Source: Clostridia bacterium (GTDB taxonomy: Bacteria > Bacillota_A > Clostridia > Christensenellales > Aristaeellaceae). Taken from it: a stretch of 52,754 bases of DNA. The notes under the pieces were generated by a model. The model saw only the letters and a program-made list of their open reading frames with translations. It made no database searches and was not told where the DNA came from. The position numbers and the translations under genes are program-made. Position 1 is the first letter of the stretch. Each line of letters starts with the position of its first letter. Below, in pieces: positions 7,112 through 15,645 of this stretch. The stretch lies in the NCBI GenBank assembly GCA_025997215.1, contig BNUH01000016.1, forward strand, positions 1 to 52,754, in the 5' to 3' direction.

Positions 7112-8044
7112 ATGCCTCTTTCCAGTATCACACGGCGTCAGCCTCTGCGTCGTCGGGCGCGTTTCGTCAGGGAACTACCATTCCATATGATGATGCTGCC
7201 GGCAGTGGTGTTGGTATTCATTTTCTCTTATATTCCGATGTTCGGGATTGTGATGGCGTTTCAAAAGTTTAATGTTCTGTTATCCTTCTGGAAAAGCAAG
7301 TTCATTGGGTGGGGCAATTTCGAATATTTATTCAGCATGCCAGAATTCAGCAGAGCGATGTGGAACACAGTGATCATCGCAGTTCTTAAGATTATTACAA
7401 ACCTGACAGTTACGCTGTCGCTATCCCTTTTGATCAACGAATGTACGCGATCATGGTTCAAGCGGGGGGTGCAAGTCGGCATTTTCCTGCCATTCTTCCT
7501 GTCCTGGTCAATATTGGGCGGCATCGTGCTGGAGATTTTTTCTCTGAGCGGTCCTATCAACAAGATCATCGGCGCACTCTCGGGGAACAACGTTTTTTTC
7601 CTGGCTTCCAACAAATGGTTTCGATTCGTGCTGGTTTCAACGGATGTTTGGAAAGGTATGGGTTACAACATTATTATTTTCCTGGCCGCTATCACCAACG
7701 TTGATCCCGGACTGTATGAGTCAGCTTCCATCGACGGCTGCGGCAGACCGCGCCAAACCTGGCATATCACGCTGCCCGGCATGCAGCCGATAATAGTGCT
7801 GATTTCGACTCTGTCCATCGGAAGTCTGCTCACGGCGGGCTTTGAGCAAATACTTATACTCTATAACCCTTTGGTATATGAGACCGTGGACATCATTGAT
7901 ACGCTGGTGTACAGGCTGGGCTTGGTAAACGGTCAGCTTGCGCCTGCGGCCGCCGCCGGACTTTATAAATCAATCATCTCTTTGGCAATGGTGGGCATTG
8001 CATATTATACGGCATATCGTGTCAGCGACTACAGAATATTTTAG
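7112..8044 (+). CDS. ABC sugar permease, LplB type
   Basis: ATG 7112 has GGAGG 7 bases upstream. The 310-residue protein starts with basic residues, then membrane segments (MMMLPAVVLVFIFSYIPMFGIVMAF). It carries the EAA-type loop that contacts the ATPase (YESASIDGCGRPRQTWHITLPG). This is the first membrane subunit of a CUT1 importer with the protein at 5374 and permease at 8059. No ATPase gene is nearby, so a shared MsmX-like ATPase encoded elsewhere is expected. Confidence 0.88.
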   Translation: MPLSSITRRQPLRRRARFVRELPFHMMMLPAVVLVFIFSYIPMFGIVMAFQKFNVLLSFWKSKFIGWGNFEYLFSMPEFSRAMWNTVIIAVLKIITNLTVTLSLSLLINECTRSWFKRGVQVGIFLPFFLSWSILGGIVLEIFSLSGPINKIIGALSGNNVFFLASNKWFRFVLVSTDVWKGMGYNIIIFLAAITNVDPGLYESASIDGCGRPRQTWHITLPGMQPIIVLISTLSIGSLLTAGFEQILILYNPLVYETVDIIDTLVYRLGLVNGQLAPAAAAGLYKSIISLAMVGIAYYTAYRVSDYRIF

Positions 8045-8058
8045 ACGGGAGGTACAGT

Positions 8059-8946
8059 ATGAACGCCAGCTTTTCGCGCAAAGTATTTGTATGCTGCAAC
8101 ACAGTTTTCCTCGCTGCGGTCACGATGATCTGCATATTGCCAATGATCCATCTCTTGGCGATATCGCTGTCCTCCTCAAGTTTCGCCGAAGCTGGTGCCG
8201 TCACCTTCTGGCCCAGGGGGTTTACACTTCAAGCCTATTCGTTCCTGGCCGGAAAATCGGAATTTTTCACCGCGCTTATCATAACTCTCAAACGCGTGGC
8301 TTTAGGTGTAACACTCAATGTGATGCTCTGCGTAATCACCGCGTTTCCGCTATCCCGGGAAAAAGAGCAGTTCCATTTTCGGACGGTATATGTCTGGTTT
8401 TTGGCCGTTACCATGTTCTTCGGCGGCGGTCTTGTTCCTACCTATCTGGTGGTCAGCAAACTTGGCCTCATCAATTCGCTGTGGGCATTGGTACTGCCCG
8501 GCGCGGTGCCGGTCTGGTATGTTGTGATGATGGTGAATTTCTTTCGCGGTATACCAAAAGCCTTGGAAGAAGCGGCACGTCTGGATGGCGCTAGCAGCAT
8601 GACAACACTTGTGCGCGTATTCCTGCCGTTGTCCCTGCCTTCTCTGGCCACGATATTGCTATTTACAGCCGTCAACCATTGGAATTCTTGGTTTGACGGT
8701 TTCATCTATATGAATTCGCTCACGAGCTATCCGCTGTCGAGCTACCTATACTCCCTGGTTGCTCAGGCTAATTTTATGAGCACAGCATCCTTATCCCCGG
8801 CGGATATGCAGCGCCTCTCCAGCGTGGGACAAAAGACACTGCGTATGGCGCAGATTCTACTTGGCGCGCTGCCGATAATGTGCGTATACCCGTTTGTGCA
8901 GCGTTATTTCATAAAGGGCATTGTGGTGGGCTCTGTGAAAGAGTAA
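8059..8946 (+). CDS. ABC sugar permease, YtcP/AraQ type
   Basis: Starts 14 bases after the LplB-type gene with GGGAGG upstream. The 295 residues show about six hydrophobic segments, the EAA loop EEAARLDGASSMTTLVRVFLPLSLP and the family end VQRYFIKGIVVGSVKE. Second membrane subunit of the same importer. Confidence 0.88.
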   Translation: MNASFSRKVFVCCNTVFLAAVTMICILPMIHLLAISLSSSSFAEAGAVTFWPRGFTLQAYSFLAGKSEFFTALIITLKRVALGVTLNVMLCVITAFPLSREKEQFHFRTVYVWFLAVTMFFGGGLVPTYLVVSKLGLINSLWALVLPGAVPVWYVVMMVNFFRGIPKALEEAARLDGASSMTTLVRVFLPLSLPSLATILLFTAVNHWNSWFDGFIYMNSLTSYPLSSYLYSLVAQANFMSTASLSPADMQRLSSVGQKTLRMAQILLGALPIMCVYPFVQRYFIKGIVVGSVKE

Positions 8947-8987
8947 TACCGTATGAACCAAGTTGACGACATGATAGGAGGATGATT

Positions 8988-10154
8988 ATGAATACAATCT
9001 ATGGTGACGGAAGTCACGACGACGCGCCAGGAATTCAAGATCTGCTGGATACCCGGCAATCCATTGTATATTTGCCAGCGCCAGCGCAATTTTACTCAAT
9101 TAGCAAGCCACTACGCATTCATTCATACCAGCAGCTGCGGCTGGACCGCTTTACGCGTATCCGCCTGATGGACGGCAGTGATTGCGTGATGCTTGAAAAC
9201 GTGGATCAAACTGACGGCAGCCGTGATATCGCCGTATGCGGCGGGATATGGGACATGAACAACATGGGTCAATCTAAAAACCCCCTTCATTTTCCAGCTG
9301 CCAGCGGCAAAAAGTATCCCGACGACAACGATATCTATAGCGGTTTTTGTATGCGGTTTAGGCGCGTGAAAGGGTTGACTGTTCGGGAGATGACGTTTCA
9401 GGATCCGGTCACATTCTGCCTGTGGATCGGCGAGACAGAGAGCTTTACCGTGGAGGATCTTGTATTTGATTTCAATTATGGCAATCCGTGGGCGGTCAAT
9501 ATGGACGGTGTGCATCTGTGCAGCGGGTGTCGCATGGGTGTAATCCGTAACCTGAAGGGAAGCTGCTACGATGATATGGTGGCACTCAACGCGGACGAAG
9601 GATATCCCGGCGCGATCGAAAATATCCAGATAGACGGTCTCTTTGCGGACGATTGCCACAGCGCCGTGCGACTGCTATCCACAGGCTCGCCTGTGCGTAA
9701 TATCAGTATCGCCAATGTGTATGGCACGTTTTATCAATACTGCATAGGCATCACCAAATATTTTCATCTGGGGGATGCCTTTCGCAAAGGAAACTATGAT
9801 AACCTTAGTTTTCGCAATATCTACGCTGCCAAAGCGCCGCGCCTAAGCGTATACCGTAAGGACGGAACCTTTGTGTATCCCCTCATATGGGCTGAAGCGG
9901 ATGTGAACATAGGCAGCCTAAGTATAGAAAATCTGCATCGCTGTGAAACTGCCACAGCGATCTCTACCCTGACGATCGAACGCGGCACGAATGTTGACAG
10001 ATTGAGCGTACAGATCGCCACCCATCGGAATATGCTGCCAAATGCGATTTCTTTCCTGCACAATAAGGGGAACATCGCCTACCTATCTCTGACGGATATC
10101 GAAACGTACGGGGATCAGCTGATTGAAAATGAAGGGACGATCGCAAATCTCTAA
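8988..10154 (+). CDS. Right-handed beta-helix protein, GH28/polygalacturonase-like
   Basis: Two ATGs (8982, 8988) follow AGGAGG; 8988 has the proper 6-base spacing, while 8982 abuts the Shine-Dalgarno. The 388-residue protein has no signal peptide, so it is cytoplasmic. It begins with an IYGDGSHDDAPGIQDLLD segment (pectate-lyase-superfamily start) and has repeating beta-helix strands. It carries NMDGVHL and YDDMVALNADE, like the NxD and DD catalytic motifs of GH28. The later His-containing GHG and RIK motifs of classical polygalacturonases are not evident (DDCHSAVRL at that place), so the reaction may differ. It likely acts on imported oligosaccharides delivered by the preceding transporter. 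Confidence 0.7.
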   Translation: MNTIYGDGSHDDAPGIQDLLDTRQSIVYLPAPAQFYSISKPLRIHSYQQLRLDRFTRIRLMDGSDCVMLENVDQTDGSRDIAVCGGIWDMNNMGQSKNPLHFPAASGKKYPDDNDIYSGFCMRFRRVKGLTVREMTFQDPVTFCLWIGETESFTVEDLVFDFNYGNPWAVNMDGVHLCSGCRMGVIRNLKGSCYDDMVALNADEGYPGAIENIQIDGLFADDCHSAVRLLSTGSPVRNISIANVYGTFYQYCIGITKYFHLGDAFRKGNYDNLSFRNIYAAKAPRLSVYRKDGTFVYPLIWAEADVNIGSLSIENLHRCETATAISTLTIERGTNVDRLSVQIATHRNMLPNAISFLHNKGNIAYLSLTDIETYGDQLIENEGTIANL

Positions 10155-10176
10155 AAGCCAGAGGAGATGAGGGCGT

Positions 10177-10263
10177 ATGGACGCGAAGCTTTTCATGGAG
10201 GTTCCGCATTTTTCCTTTCAGTATGACAGGAAAACATACGCCGGTGTCGAAAAGGAAATATAG
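10177..10263 (+). pseudogene. 28-residue remnant of a glycosidase-like gene
   Basis: ATG 10177 with GAGGAG upstream encodes MDAKLFMEVPHFSFQYDRKTYAGVEKEI and a TAG; reading continues REIAKGFAS before a second stop. The FSFxYD(G)K start resembles the first residues of alpha-galactosidase/GH36-like enzymes. It follows the beta-helix gene by 22 bases, as an operon member would. I read it as a gene nearly deleted, leaving its translation start; a later orphan TAGGAGGT near 10293 has no start codon after it. Confidence 0.35.
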
Positions 10264-10334
10264 CGCGAGATCGCGAAAGGCTTCGCTTCATAGGAGGTAA
10301 TATCCATACTCGCGCTCAAGCGCTCACCTGCTGC

Positions 10335-10363
10335 TTGCATAGCGCCTTATTAGGTGATAACAC
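10335..10363 (+). promoter_or_regulatory. Possible promoter of the LacI-type gene
   Basis: TTGCAT (10335-10340), 17-base spacer, TAACAC (10358-10363), 38 bases before ATG 10401. The -10 is weak, so confidence is moderate. Confidence 0.4.
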
Positions 10364-10400
10364 TGTTTGTCAAAGTAATCCACTACAAAAAAACGGGGTA

Positions 10401-11444
10401 ATGCATTCAGTGGAGAAAAGAGTAACGATCTATGATATAGCAAAGGCGCTGGGCATATCCACCGCCACGGTGAATCGTGCACTGACCGGCAAGCCAAAGG
10501 TCAGCGATGAAACACGCGGGTTGGTGATGGAGAAGTCGAAGGAAATGGGGTATAAGGCAAATTCCCTTGCCAGAAGCTTAGCCCGCGAGCCGGTGACCAT
10601 TGCCGTCATAGGTTTCACCAACTTCCCAGAGTTTCACAATCAATTCATGGACGGCGCCAGAAATGGCGCTGAAGAGTTGCGTGATTATAACATTACTGTT
10701 GATTATTTCAACTATGACGAGGGTCTTTATGACCGTCCGGAGGGTGATGCATACCTTGAGAGTACTCTGCGCTCCGTAGGGGATAAGCGATATGACGGCG
10801 CACTTATATGCGCCAAGGAAGCGGACAGCTTTCGGTATCTGAAGAGAAAAAACGTCTATGTGGCTACGGCCGTCAACGATGTAGCCCCTGCTCTTCGGCA
10901 ATTCTGCCTGCGCCACAACGGCAGAGTGGCGGGCCGCATGGTCGCTGAGCTCTTGTATCGTTGGGTAGACCGAGAAAAAAGCGTGGCTATTGCCTCCGGC
11001 GGGCTTCTGCCCGACAGCATACATAGCGAGATCGTGGCGGGCTTTTACGAACAACTTTCGGACACGCCCTTGCGGGTTGCAACAATCTATCATCATTTTG
11101 ATTCGAAGGAGCGGGCATACCGGGAGACCGTCCGCGCTTTATCCGCATACCCTGATTTGGGTGCGATTTATGTAAATAGCTTTAACTCCGAAGAGGTAAT
11201 CCATGCTGTTATTGACCAGGGGATGGCCGGTAAGATCCTGCTGATCACTTCTGATATCTACCCGAAGTTGCGGGCATATATAGCGCAGGGGATTGTGACT
11301 GCGTCCATATTTCAGGATCAGTACGAGCAGGGACGGCGGGGTCTGAAAATGCTTTATCACGCACTTGCGGACGGACTGCAGGTCGAAGATACAGTGCTGC
11401 TCAATCCACGCATCATTCTGCGCAGCAATTTGGAGCTATTCTAG
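10401..11444 (+). CDS. LacI-family transcription regulator
   Basis: The start at ATG 10401 places the helix-turn-helix at the N-terminus (VTIYDIAKALGISTATVNRALTGKPKVSDETR, residues 9-40), as in all LacI proteins. The hinge helix region SLARSLAR follows, then a periplasmic-binding-like effector domain of ~280 residues. Total length 347 fits the family. The Pro of the usual VSRVLN is replaced in TVNRALTGK, common in relatives. It likely binds the operator at 5271 and responds to a sugar imported by the upstream system. A terminator follows at 11538. Confidence 0.9.
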   Translation: MHSVEKRVTIYDIAKALGISTATVNRALTGKPKVSDETRGLVMEKSKEMGYKANSLARSLAREPVTIAVIGFTNFPEFHNQFMDGARNGAEELRDYNITVDYFNYDEGLYDRPEGDAYLESTLRSVGDKRYDGALICAKEADSFRYLKRKNVYVATAVNDVAPALRQFCLRHNGRVAGRMVAELLYRWVDREKSVAIASGGLLPDSIHSEIVAGFYEQLSDTPLRVATIYHHFDSKERAYRETVRALSAYPDLGAIYVNSFNSEEVIHAVIDQGMAGKILLITSDIYPKLRAYIAQGIVTASIFQDQYEQGRRGLKMLYHALADGLQVEDTVLLNPRIILRSNLELF

Positions 11445-11537
11445 TTCGTTTCTCAACAGCATAAGCGCAGCGGGCTTATAACTTATCAAGTTGGCTTTCT
11501 ATAAAAGCCCCCAATTGCTTCATGCAGACGGGAGCAA

Positions 11538-11613
11538 GCGACGCCAAGCCGCGAATGCGCCTCGATATCGGCGGCGCTTGGCGGCGGCGAACAAGGCGTC
11601 GCTGTCTTTTTTT
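11538..11613 (+). terminator. Terminator of the LacI gene group
   Basis: Outer stem GCGACGCC (11538-11545) with GGCGTCGC (11595-11602), an inner complementary AAGCCGC/GCGGCGCTT region, then TGTCTTTTTTT. A branched but convincing Rho-independent terminator. Confidence 0.7.
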
Positions 11614-11697
11614 GACAATCTGTATTGGGTCGCACACTTACAAACGATCCACGGTTTGATTTCTGACTGAACGACTATACCGCGTTCGAGATAGAAA

Positions 11698-11728
11698 CGG
11701 AGCGCCGAGCATCGTACTCAGCGCTCCG
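11698..11728 (-). terminator. Terminator of the leftward importer operon
   Basis: On the minus strand CGGAGCGC...GCGCTCCG forms an 8-bp stem 29 bases after the stop of the binding-protein gene, followed by TTTCTATC. The T-run is modest. Confidence 0.6.
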
Positions 11729-11756
11729 AAAACTAACGCATTAGCTGTGATTAGGT

Positions 11757-13379
11757 TTACTTCACGCCCGCGATAAATGTATCAAGCACGAGGGCGTATG
11801 CGTCATACGTTTTCTGTACAATCGACAAGTACTCGCTTAAGCCAGCCGTCTCGAGCGAAGCGATGTAGGCGTCCCAAGTCGCGTCAACATTGCCGTCCGT
11901 GATCGCGGTGGCGTTGTAGTTATCGATCAGGTTGTAGATCTGCCCGCTGATTAACGATATCCGCTCCTGGTCTTCTGGGTCATACCACATATGCGGAGGA
12001 ATAATCGGGTCAGACAGATGCTTCTCGATGAAGCCGACTTTTGTCATGTCGCTGTACAGGTCGGCTGCGTCTAGCGGGTACGCTACGACGGTGTCATAGT
12101 ATTCGTTCAGCACGATGTTGGTGCTGACCGGCGTCGAATATTGACGCAGCTGGCTGAAAGTATCAATGCCTGCTGGCAGGATATCATACGTCATCCACTG
12201 CATCACACCGTTGGGATCCAGTTCATAGTATTCGTCAATGGGACCCCAGTTGATCTCAACGGAGCGCTGCGGATCATAACTCAGGTCCACCACCGACGCC
12301 GCGATTTCCGGGTACTTGCAAGCAGTGGTAATGCCGGCCATCACGACGCTGTGCATCTCGGAGATGTTGTCCTTGACACCGTACTCGCCGTTTGGACCTG
12401 TAAGATAGGGGATCGCCACATATTCTGCGCGGCGGTCTGCTGGAACCACATCGATGATCGAGAAGAACTCAACAGCACCGACGATCGCAGGATTCGCGTT
12501 AAGTTTGGCCTGGTAGGCCGCGCCGTCATTAAGCGGCATGTCGGGGTCAATGAGGCCCTCTTTCCACAGATCCGCGAAGTATTTCAGGCCTTCCTTATAC
12601 GCGTCGGTAACAGCAGTGCTGATCACCTTGCCATCATTCAGCGCCAGACGGTCACCAGTATCCGCCTGACCCCAGCAGCCAAAGAACTGGCCGATGGATT
12701 GATTGTTGCGCCAGGAACCGATTTTCGATTCCCCAATCCGGAACATGAACGGAATTTCGTCCGCCACGCCATTTCCGTTCGGATCCCCATCGCGGAAGGC
12801 AATGAGCATGTCCTTGAATTCATCCACCGTTTTGGGGATCGACAGCCCAAGTTGAGTCAGCCATGTCTGATTCACGGAGAGGATGCCCTGGTTGCAAACC
12901 AAGCCATACATTTCCTCGATACGCGGGAAACCCCAGATCTCGCCGTCCGGCGCGACCATCGCGGCTTTGTATTCGGGGTGCGTATCCAAGATCCCCTTCA
13001 GGTTAGGCATAGAAGTTTCGATCAGCTCGGTTACAGGGATGAAGATATCCTGGTCCTTGTAGTTTATAATATCGTTCGTATTCAAGCCCTGGAAGAAGAC
13101 ATCTGGCAGATCGCCGCTGACGATCATGAGGTTCTTCTTCTCGTCGAAACCGTCACTGGGGATTTCGACGATGTCAAACGTCACGCCGGAAATTTCCTGA
13201 AGGTCTTTGATGATCTTCATCTCCGCGAGAGGTTTTGCTATCGCGTTCTTGCTGAAAACAACACGCAGCGTAATCGATTCCCCGGGCTGCACCAGAGGAT
13301 ACACCACCTCGCCCATTGCGGGCATGCATACAGCAGCCGCCAATGCCACAGCGAGAAGCAGGGTAACAAGTTTCTTCAT
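11757..13379 (-). CDS. Extracellular sugar-binding protein (second importer)
   Basis: ATG 13379 is preceded by AAAGGAGGAG. The 540-residue protein has a signal peptide MKKLVTLLLAVALAAAVCMPAMG; its Cys is not in a lipobox ([LVI][AST][GA]C), so cleavage by signal peptidase I is likelier. It shows the large SBP pattern of LplA-like proteins (GESITLRVVFSKN, PDVFFQGLN, LTQLGLSIPKTVDEFKDMLIAFRDGDPNGNG). The DGDPNGNGVADE stretch is the calcium-like loop frequent in this family. It is last in its operon, after the permeases at 14409 and 13454. Ligand unknown; the divergent GH32 genes suggest a sucrose/fructan-type sugar. Confidence 0.87.
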   Translation of the reverse strand: MKKLVTLLLAVALAAAVCMPAMGEVVYPLVQPGESITLRVVFSKNAIAKPLAEMKIIKDLQEISGVTFDIVEIPSDGFDEKKNLMIVSGDLPDVFFQGLNTNDIINYKDQDIFIPVTELIETSMPNLKGILDTHPEYKAAMVAPDGEIWGFPRIEEMYGLVCNQGILSVNQTWLTQLGLSIPKTVDEFKDMLIAFRDGDPNGNGVADEIPFMFRIGESKIGSWRNNQSIGQFFGCWGQADTGDRLALNDGKVISTAVTDAYKEGLKYFADLWKEGLIDPDMPLNDGAAYQAKLNANPAIVGAVEFFSIIDVVPADRRAEYVAIPYLTGPNGEYGVKDNISEMHSVVMAGITTACKYPEIAASVVDLSYDPQRSVEINWGPIDEYYELDPNGVMQWMTYDILPAGIDTFSQLRQYSTPVSTNIVLNEYYDTVVAYPLDAADLYSDMTKVGFIEKHLSDPIIPPHMWYDPEDQERISLISGQIYNLIDNYNATAITDGNVDATWDAYIASLETAGLSEYLSIVQKTYDAYALVLDTFIAGVK

Positions 13380-13401
13380 TAAGAACTCCTCCTTTTTACT
13401 C

Positions 13402-13433
13402 GATACGCACCGTTTTTGGTTTTGGCGCGTATC
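13402..13433 (-). repeat. Hairpin between permease and binding-protein genes
   Basis: GATACGCACC and GGCGCGTATC pair over 9 of 10 positions, around an A/T-rich loop, between the permease stop (13454) and the binding-protein ribosome site. It may protect or separately regulate the binding-protein message. Confidence 0.5.
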
Positions 13434-13453
13434 TCAATCAAGGCGACAGACCG

Positions 13454-14389
13454 TCAGCCTTTAATTGACCCAATCATCACACCTTGGACAAAATAGCGCT
13501 GCAGGAAAGGATACAAGATCAGCAGCGGCAGCGATGCGACGACGATCACGCCGTATTTCAGCTGCTCGGCGATGCGGATCTTATCCGTCAGATTCATCAT
13601 GTCCTCGGCCATGGAGCTGGACGTGATTTGGTTGATAATCAACAGATTTCTGAGCACAAGCTGCAGCGGAAACTGTGTTTCCTTGTTAAGATAGATGAGC
13701 GCGTGAAAATACCCGTTCCAATGTCCTACGGCGTAAAACAGCACAATGACCGCGAGCATTGCTTTGGAAAGCGGCAGTGCCATCGTCGTAAAATATCGAA
13801 TATCGCTGCATCCATCGATATGCGCTGCTTCCAGCATATCTTGCGGTAGACTGGATTCGAAGAAGGTTCGCGCGATGATCATGTTCCACACACTCAACGC
13901 CGTGGGGAAGATCATTGCCCAAAGGTTGTTTCTCAGTCCAAGCGCGCTGTTTACCAGATAAGAGGGGATCAAGCCGCCGGAAAAGAACATCGTGAACGCG
14001 AATATCTTCATGATCCACCCGCCACCCGGCATATCCTTGCGCGAAAGGGCGTACGCGCCCGGAATCGTTACGATCATGTTGACCAATGTGCCAAGCAGCA
14101 TATATACAAGGGAGTTCCTATATCCAGACCAAAGCGGCTTATAATGATAGATGCGTGCATAACCCTTTGCATAGAATACTTTTGGGTAGAGCAGTAATCC
14201 GCCGCGGTTGACGACCATGGGGTCAGTCAGGGAAGCGACCAAGATAAAGTAGATCGGATAAATCATGATCAAAGCCAATGCAGCCAAGATCAACACGACA
14301 ACAAACGTAAATATCCGATCGGATATCGGCTCACGAATCCTTCTGCTTCGCGAAGACAGAGAAACCACTGTCATAGGAGTATGAATCAT
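13454..14389 (-). CDS. ABC sugar permease, YtcP type (second importer)
   Basis: ATG 14389 lies 6 bases after GGAGG; a GTG one codon earlier is less well spaced. The 311-residue protein has about six membrane segments, the EAA loop EAAHIDGCSDIRYFTTMALPLSKA and the end LQRYFVQGVMIGSIKG. Paired with the LplB-type permease 19 bases upstream (14409). Confidence 0.88.
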   Translation of the reverse strand: MIHTPMTVVSLSSRSRRIREPISDRIFTFVVVLILAALALIMIYPIYFILVASLTDPMVVNRGGLLLYPKVFYAKGYARIYHYKPLWSGYRNSLVYMLLGTLVNMIVTIPGAYALSRKDMPGGGWIMKIFAFTMFFSGGLIPSYLVNSALGLRNNLWAMIFPTALSVWNMIIARTFFESSLPQDMLEAAHIDGCSDIRYFTTMALPLSKAMLAVIVLFYAVGHWNGYFHALIYLNKETQFPLQLVLRNLLIINQITSSSMAEDMMNLTDKIRIAEQLKYGVIVVASLPLLILYPFLQRYFVQGVMIGSIKG

Positions 14390-14408
14390 CACTAACCTCC
14401 GCGCCCAT

Positions 14409-15338
14409 CTACCAAAGCGACGTTTGCGTTAATCGCTGACTGATCATATTGGTCGACACCACAAGGATAAAGTTGATCAAGGAGTTAAACAACCCGACTG
14501 CGGTCGAAAAGCTGAATTTAGCGTTGAGTAAACCAATTTTGTACACATAGGTCGATATAATTTCGGAGACTTGATTGTTCAGTGCATTCTGCATCAGATA
14601 CGCTTTCTCATAACCGACATTCATCAGCGAACCCATTTGCAGAATGAACATAATAACAACCGTAGGCAAAATTCCCGGTATATCAATGTGCCATACACGC
14701 TGAAAACGCGTCGCCCCGTCGACCATCGCGGCTTCATACAGTTCGGGGTTTACGCCGCTGAGCGAGGCGAGGTACACGATGGCACCCCAGCCTATGCCCT
14801 GCCACACGCCCGATGCGACATAGACAGTGCGGAACCATTCTGCTCGGCCGGTAAACGTGACGGCCTTTCCGCCGAAGCTCACAATAATGTTATTGACAAA
14901 TCCAGTGGAAGGCGCCAGAAAGATATTCAGCATGGAAACCAAAACCACTGTGGAGATAAAGTAGGGCGCGTACGAAATCGTTTGTACAAATTTCTGGAAG
15001 CGTGCGAAGCGCAATTGATTGAGCATCAGTGCAAGTAGAATAGGCGCCGGAAACCCAAACAGGATGGAATACACGCTGATCAGCAGAGTGTTCTGAATCA
15101 ATTGCCAAAAATTGGATAATGCTACAAATTGCTGGAAATATTTTAAGCCGACCCACGGACTTTTTAGGAAGCCGAGATTCGCCTTAAAGTCACGGAAAGC
15201 AATCTGTATGCCATACATCGGGGCATACGCGAACAAGATGATACAGGCTACTGCCGGAATCAGAAGCAGATAGAGTTGCCACGCACGCTTGATCCGTAGC
15301 ATTGTCGATCCCATGGAAGCTCTGCTATAACCTACCAA
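14409..15338 (-). CDS. ABC sugar permease, LplB type (second importer)
   Basis: The longest frame begins at 15401, but the promoter -10 at 15392-15397 puts the transcript start near 15385, so that start is impossible. TTG 15338 has GAGGAG 10 bases upstream; ATG 15314 is the alternative without a clear ribosome site. The protein (~309 residues) starts with basic residues and WQLYLLLIPAVACIILFAYAPMYGIQIAF. It carries the EAA loop YEAAMVDGATRFQRVWHIDIPG. First gene of the leftward operon. Confidence 0.85.
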   Translation of the reverse strand: MVGYSRASMGSTMLRIKRAWQLYLLLIPAVACIILFAYAPMYGIQIAFRDFKANLGFLKSPWVGLKYFQQFVALSNFWQLIQNTLLISVYSILFGFPAPILLALMLNQLRFARFQKFVQTISYAPYFISTVVLVSMLNIFLAPSTGFVNNIIVSFGGKAVTFTGRAEWFRTVYVASGVWQGIGWGAIVYLASLSGVNPELYEAAMVDGATRFQRVWHIDIPGILPTVVIMFILQMGSLMNVGYEKAYLMQNALNNQVSEIISTYVYKIGLLNAKFSFSTAVGLFNSLINFILVVSTNMISQRLTQTSLW

Positions 15339-15391
15339 CTGACTCCAGCTCCTCTCTCGAGCCGCTGCGTAAATATTTTGCGCCGTGAAGA

Positions 15392-15420
15392 ATTGTAACA
15401 CGATCCTATGAGGTTGTCAA
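15392..15420 (-). promoter_or_regulatory. Promoter of the leftward importer operon
   Basis: On the minus strand TTGACA (15420-15415), 17-base spacer, TACAAT (15397-15392). The spacer starts with ACCTCATA, a motif shared with the divergent promoter at 15541. Confidence 0.8.
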
Positions 15421-15540
15421 GAAGCAAACCTAAAAAATATCCAACAATTTCTCGCTTGTATTGGTTCTAAATTATAAAACCATGATCCGCACGTTATGCT
15501 CTGCGGCGCGGCGAGGATCGAATTATGGTGAATCGATGTC

Positions 15541-15569
15541 TTGACAACCCTCATAATTCCTGATATACT
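15541..15569 (+). promoter_or_regulatory. Promoter of the ROK/GH32/GRE operon
   Basis: TTGACA (15541-15546), 17-base spacer, TATACT (15564-15569). Predicted start near 15576, 70 bases before the ROK start. The TCTTGACAACC(C)TCATA block is almost the same as in the divergent promoter, suggesting a common operator. Confidence 0.8.
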
Positions 15570-15645
15570 ACACGCTGTAACGTAATTCATGCCGATTGTT
15601 TGATAGGGACATCATGACAATCGTCGTCGGAAGGAAAGCCGCCGC

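Noticed and set aside
12141..13382. 413-codon open frame antisense to the binding-protein gene at 11757
   Set aside because: No ribosome site, composition is the complement of a clear binding protein, and no family pattern is present.
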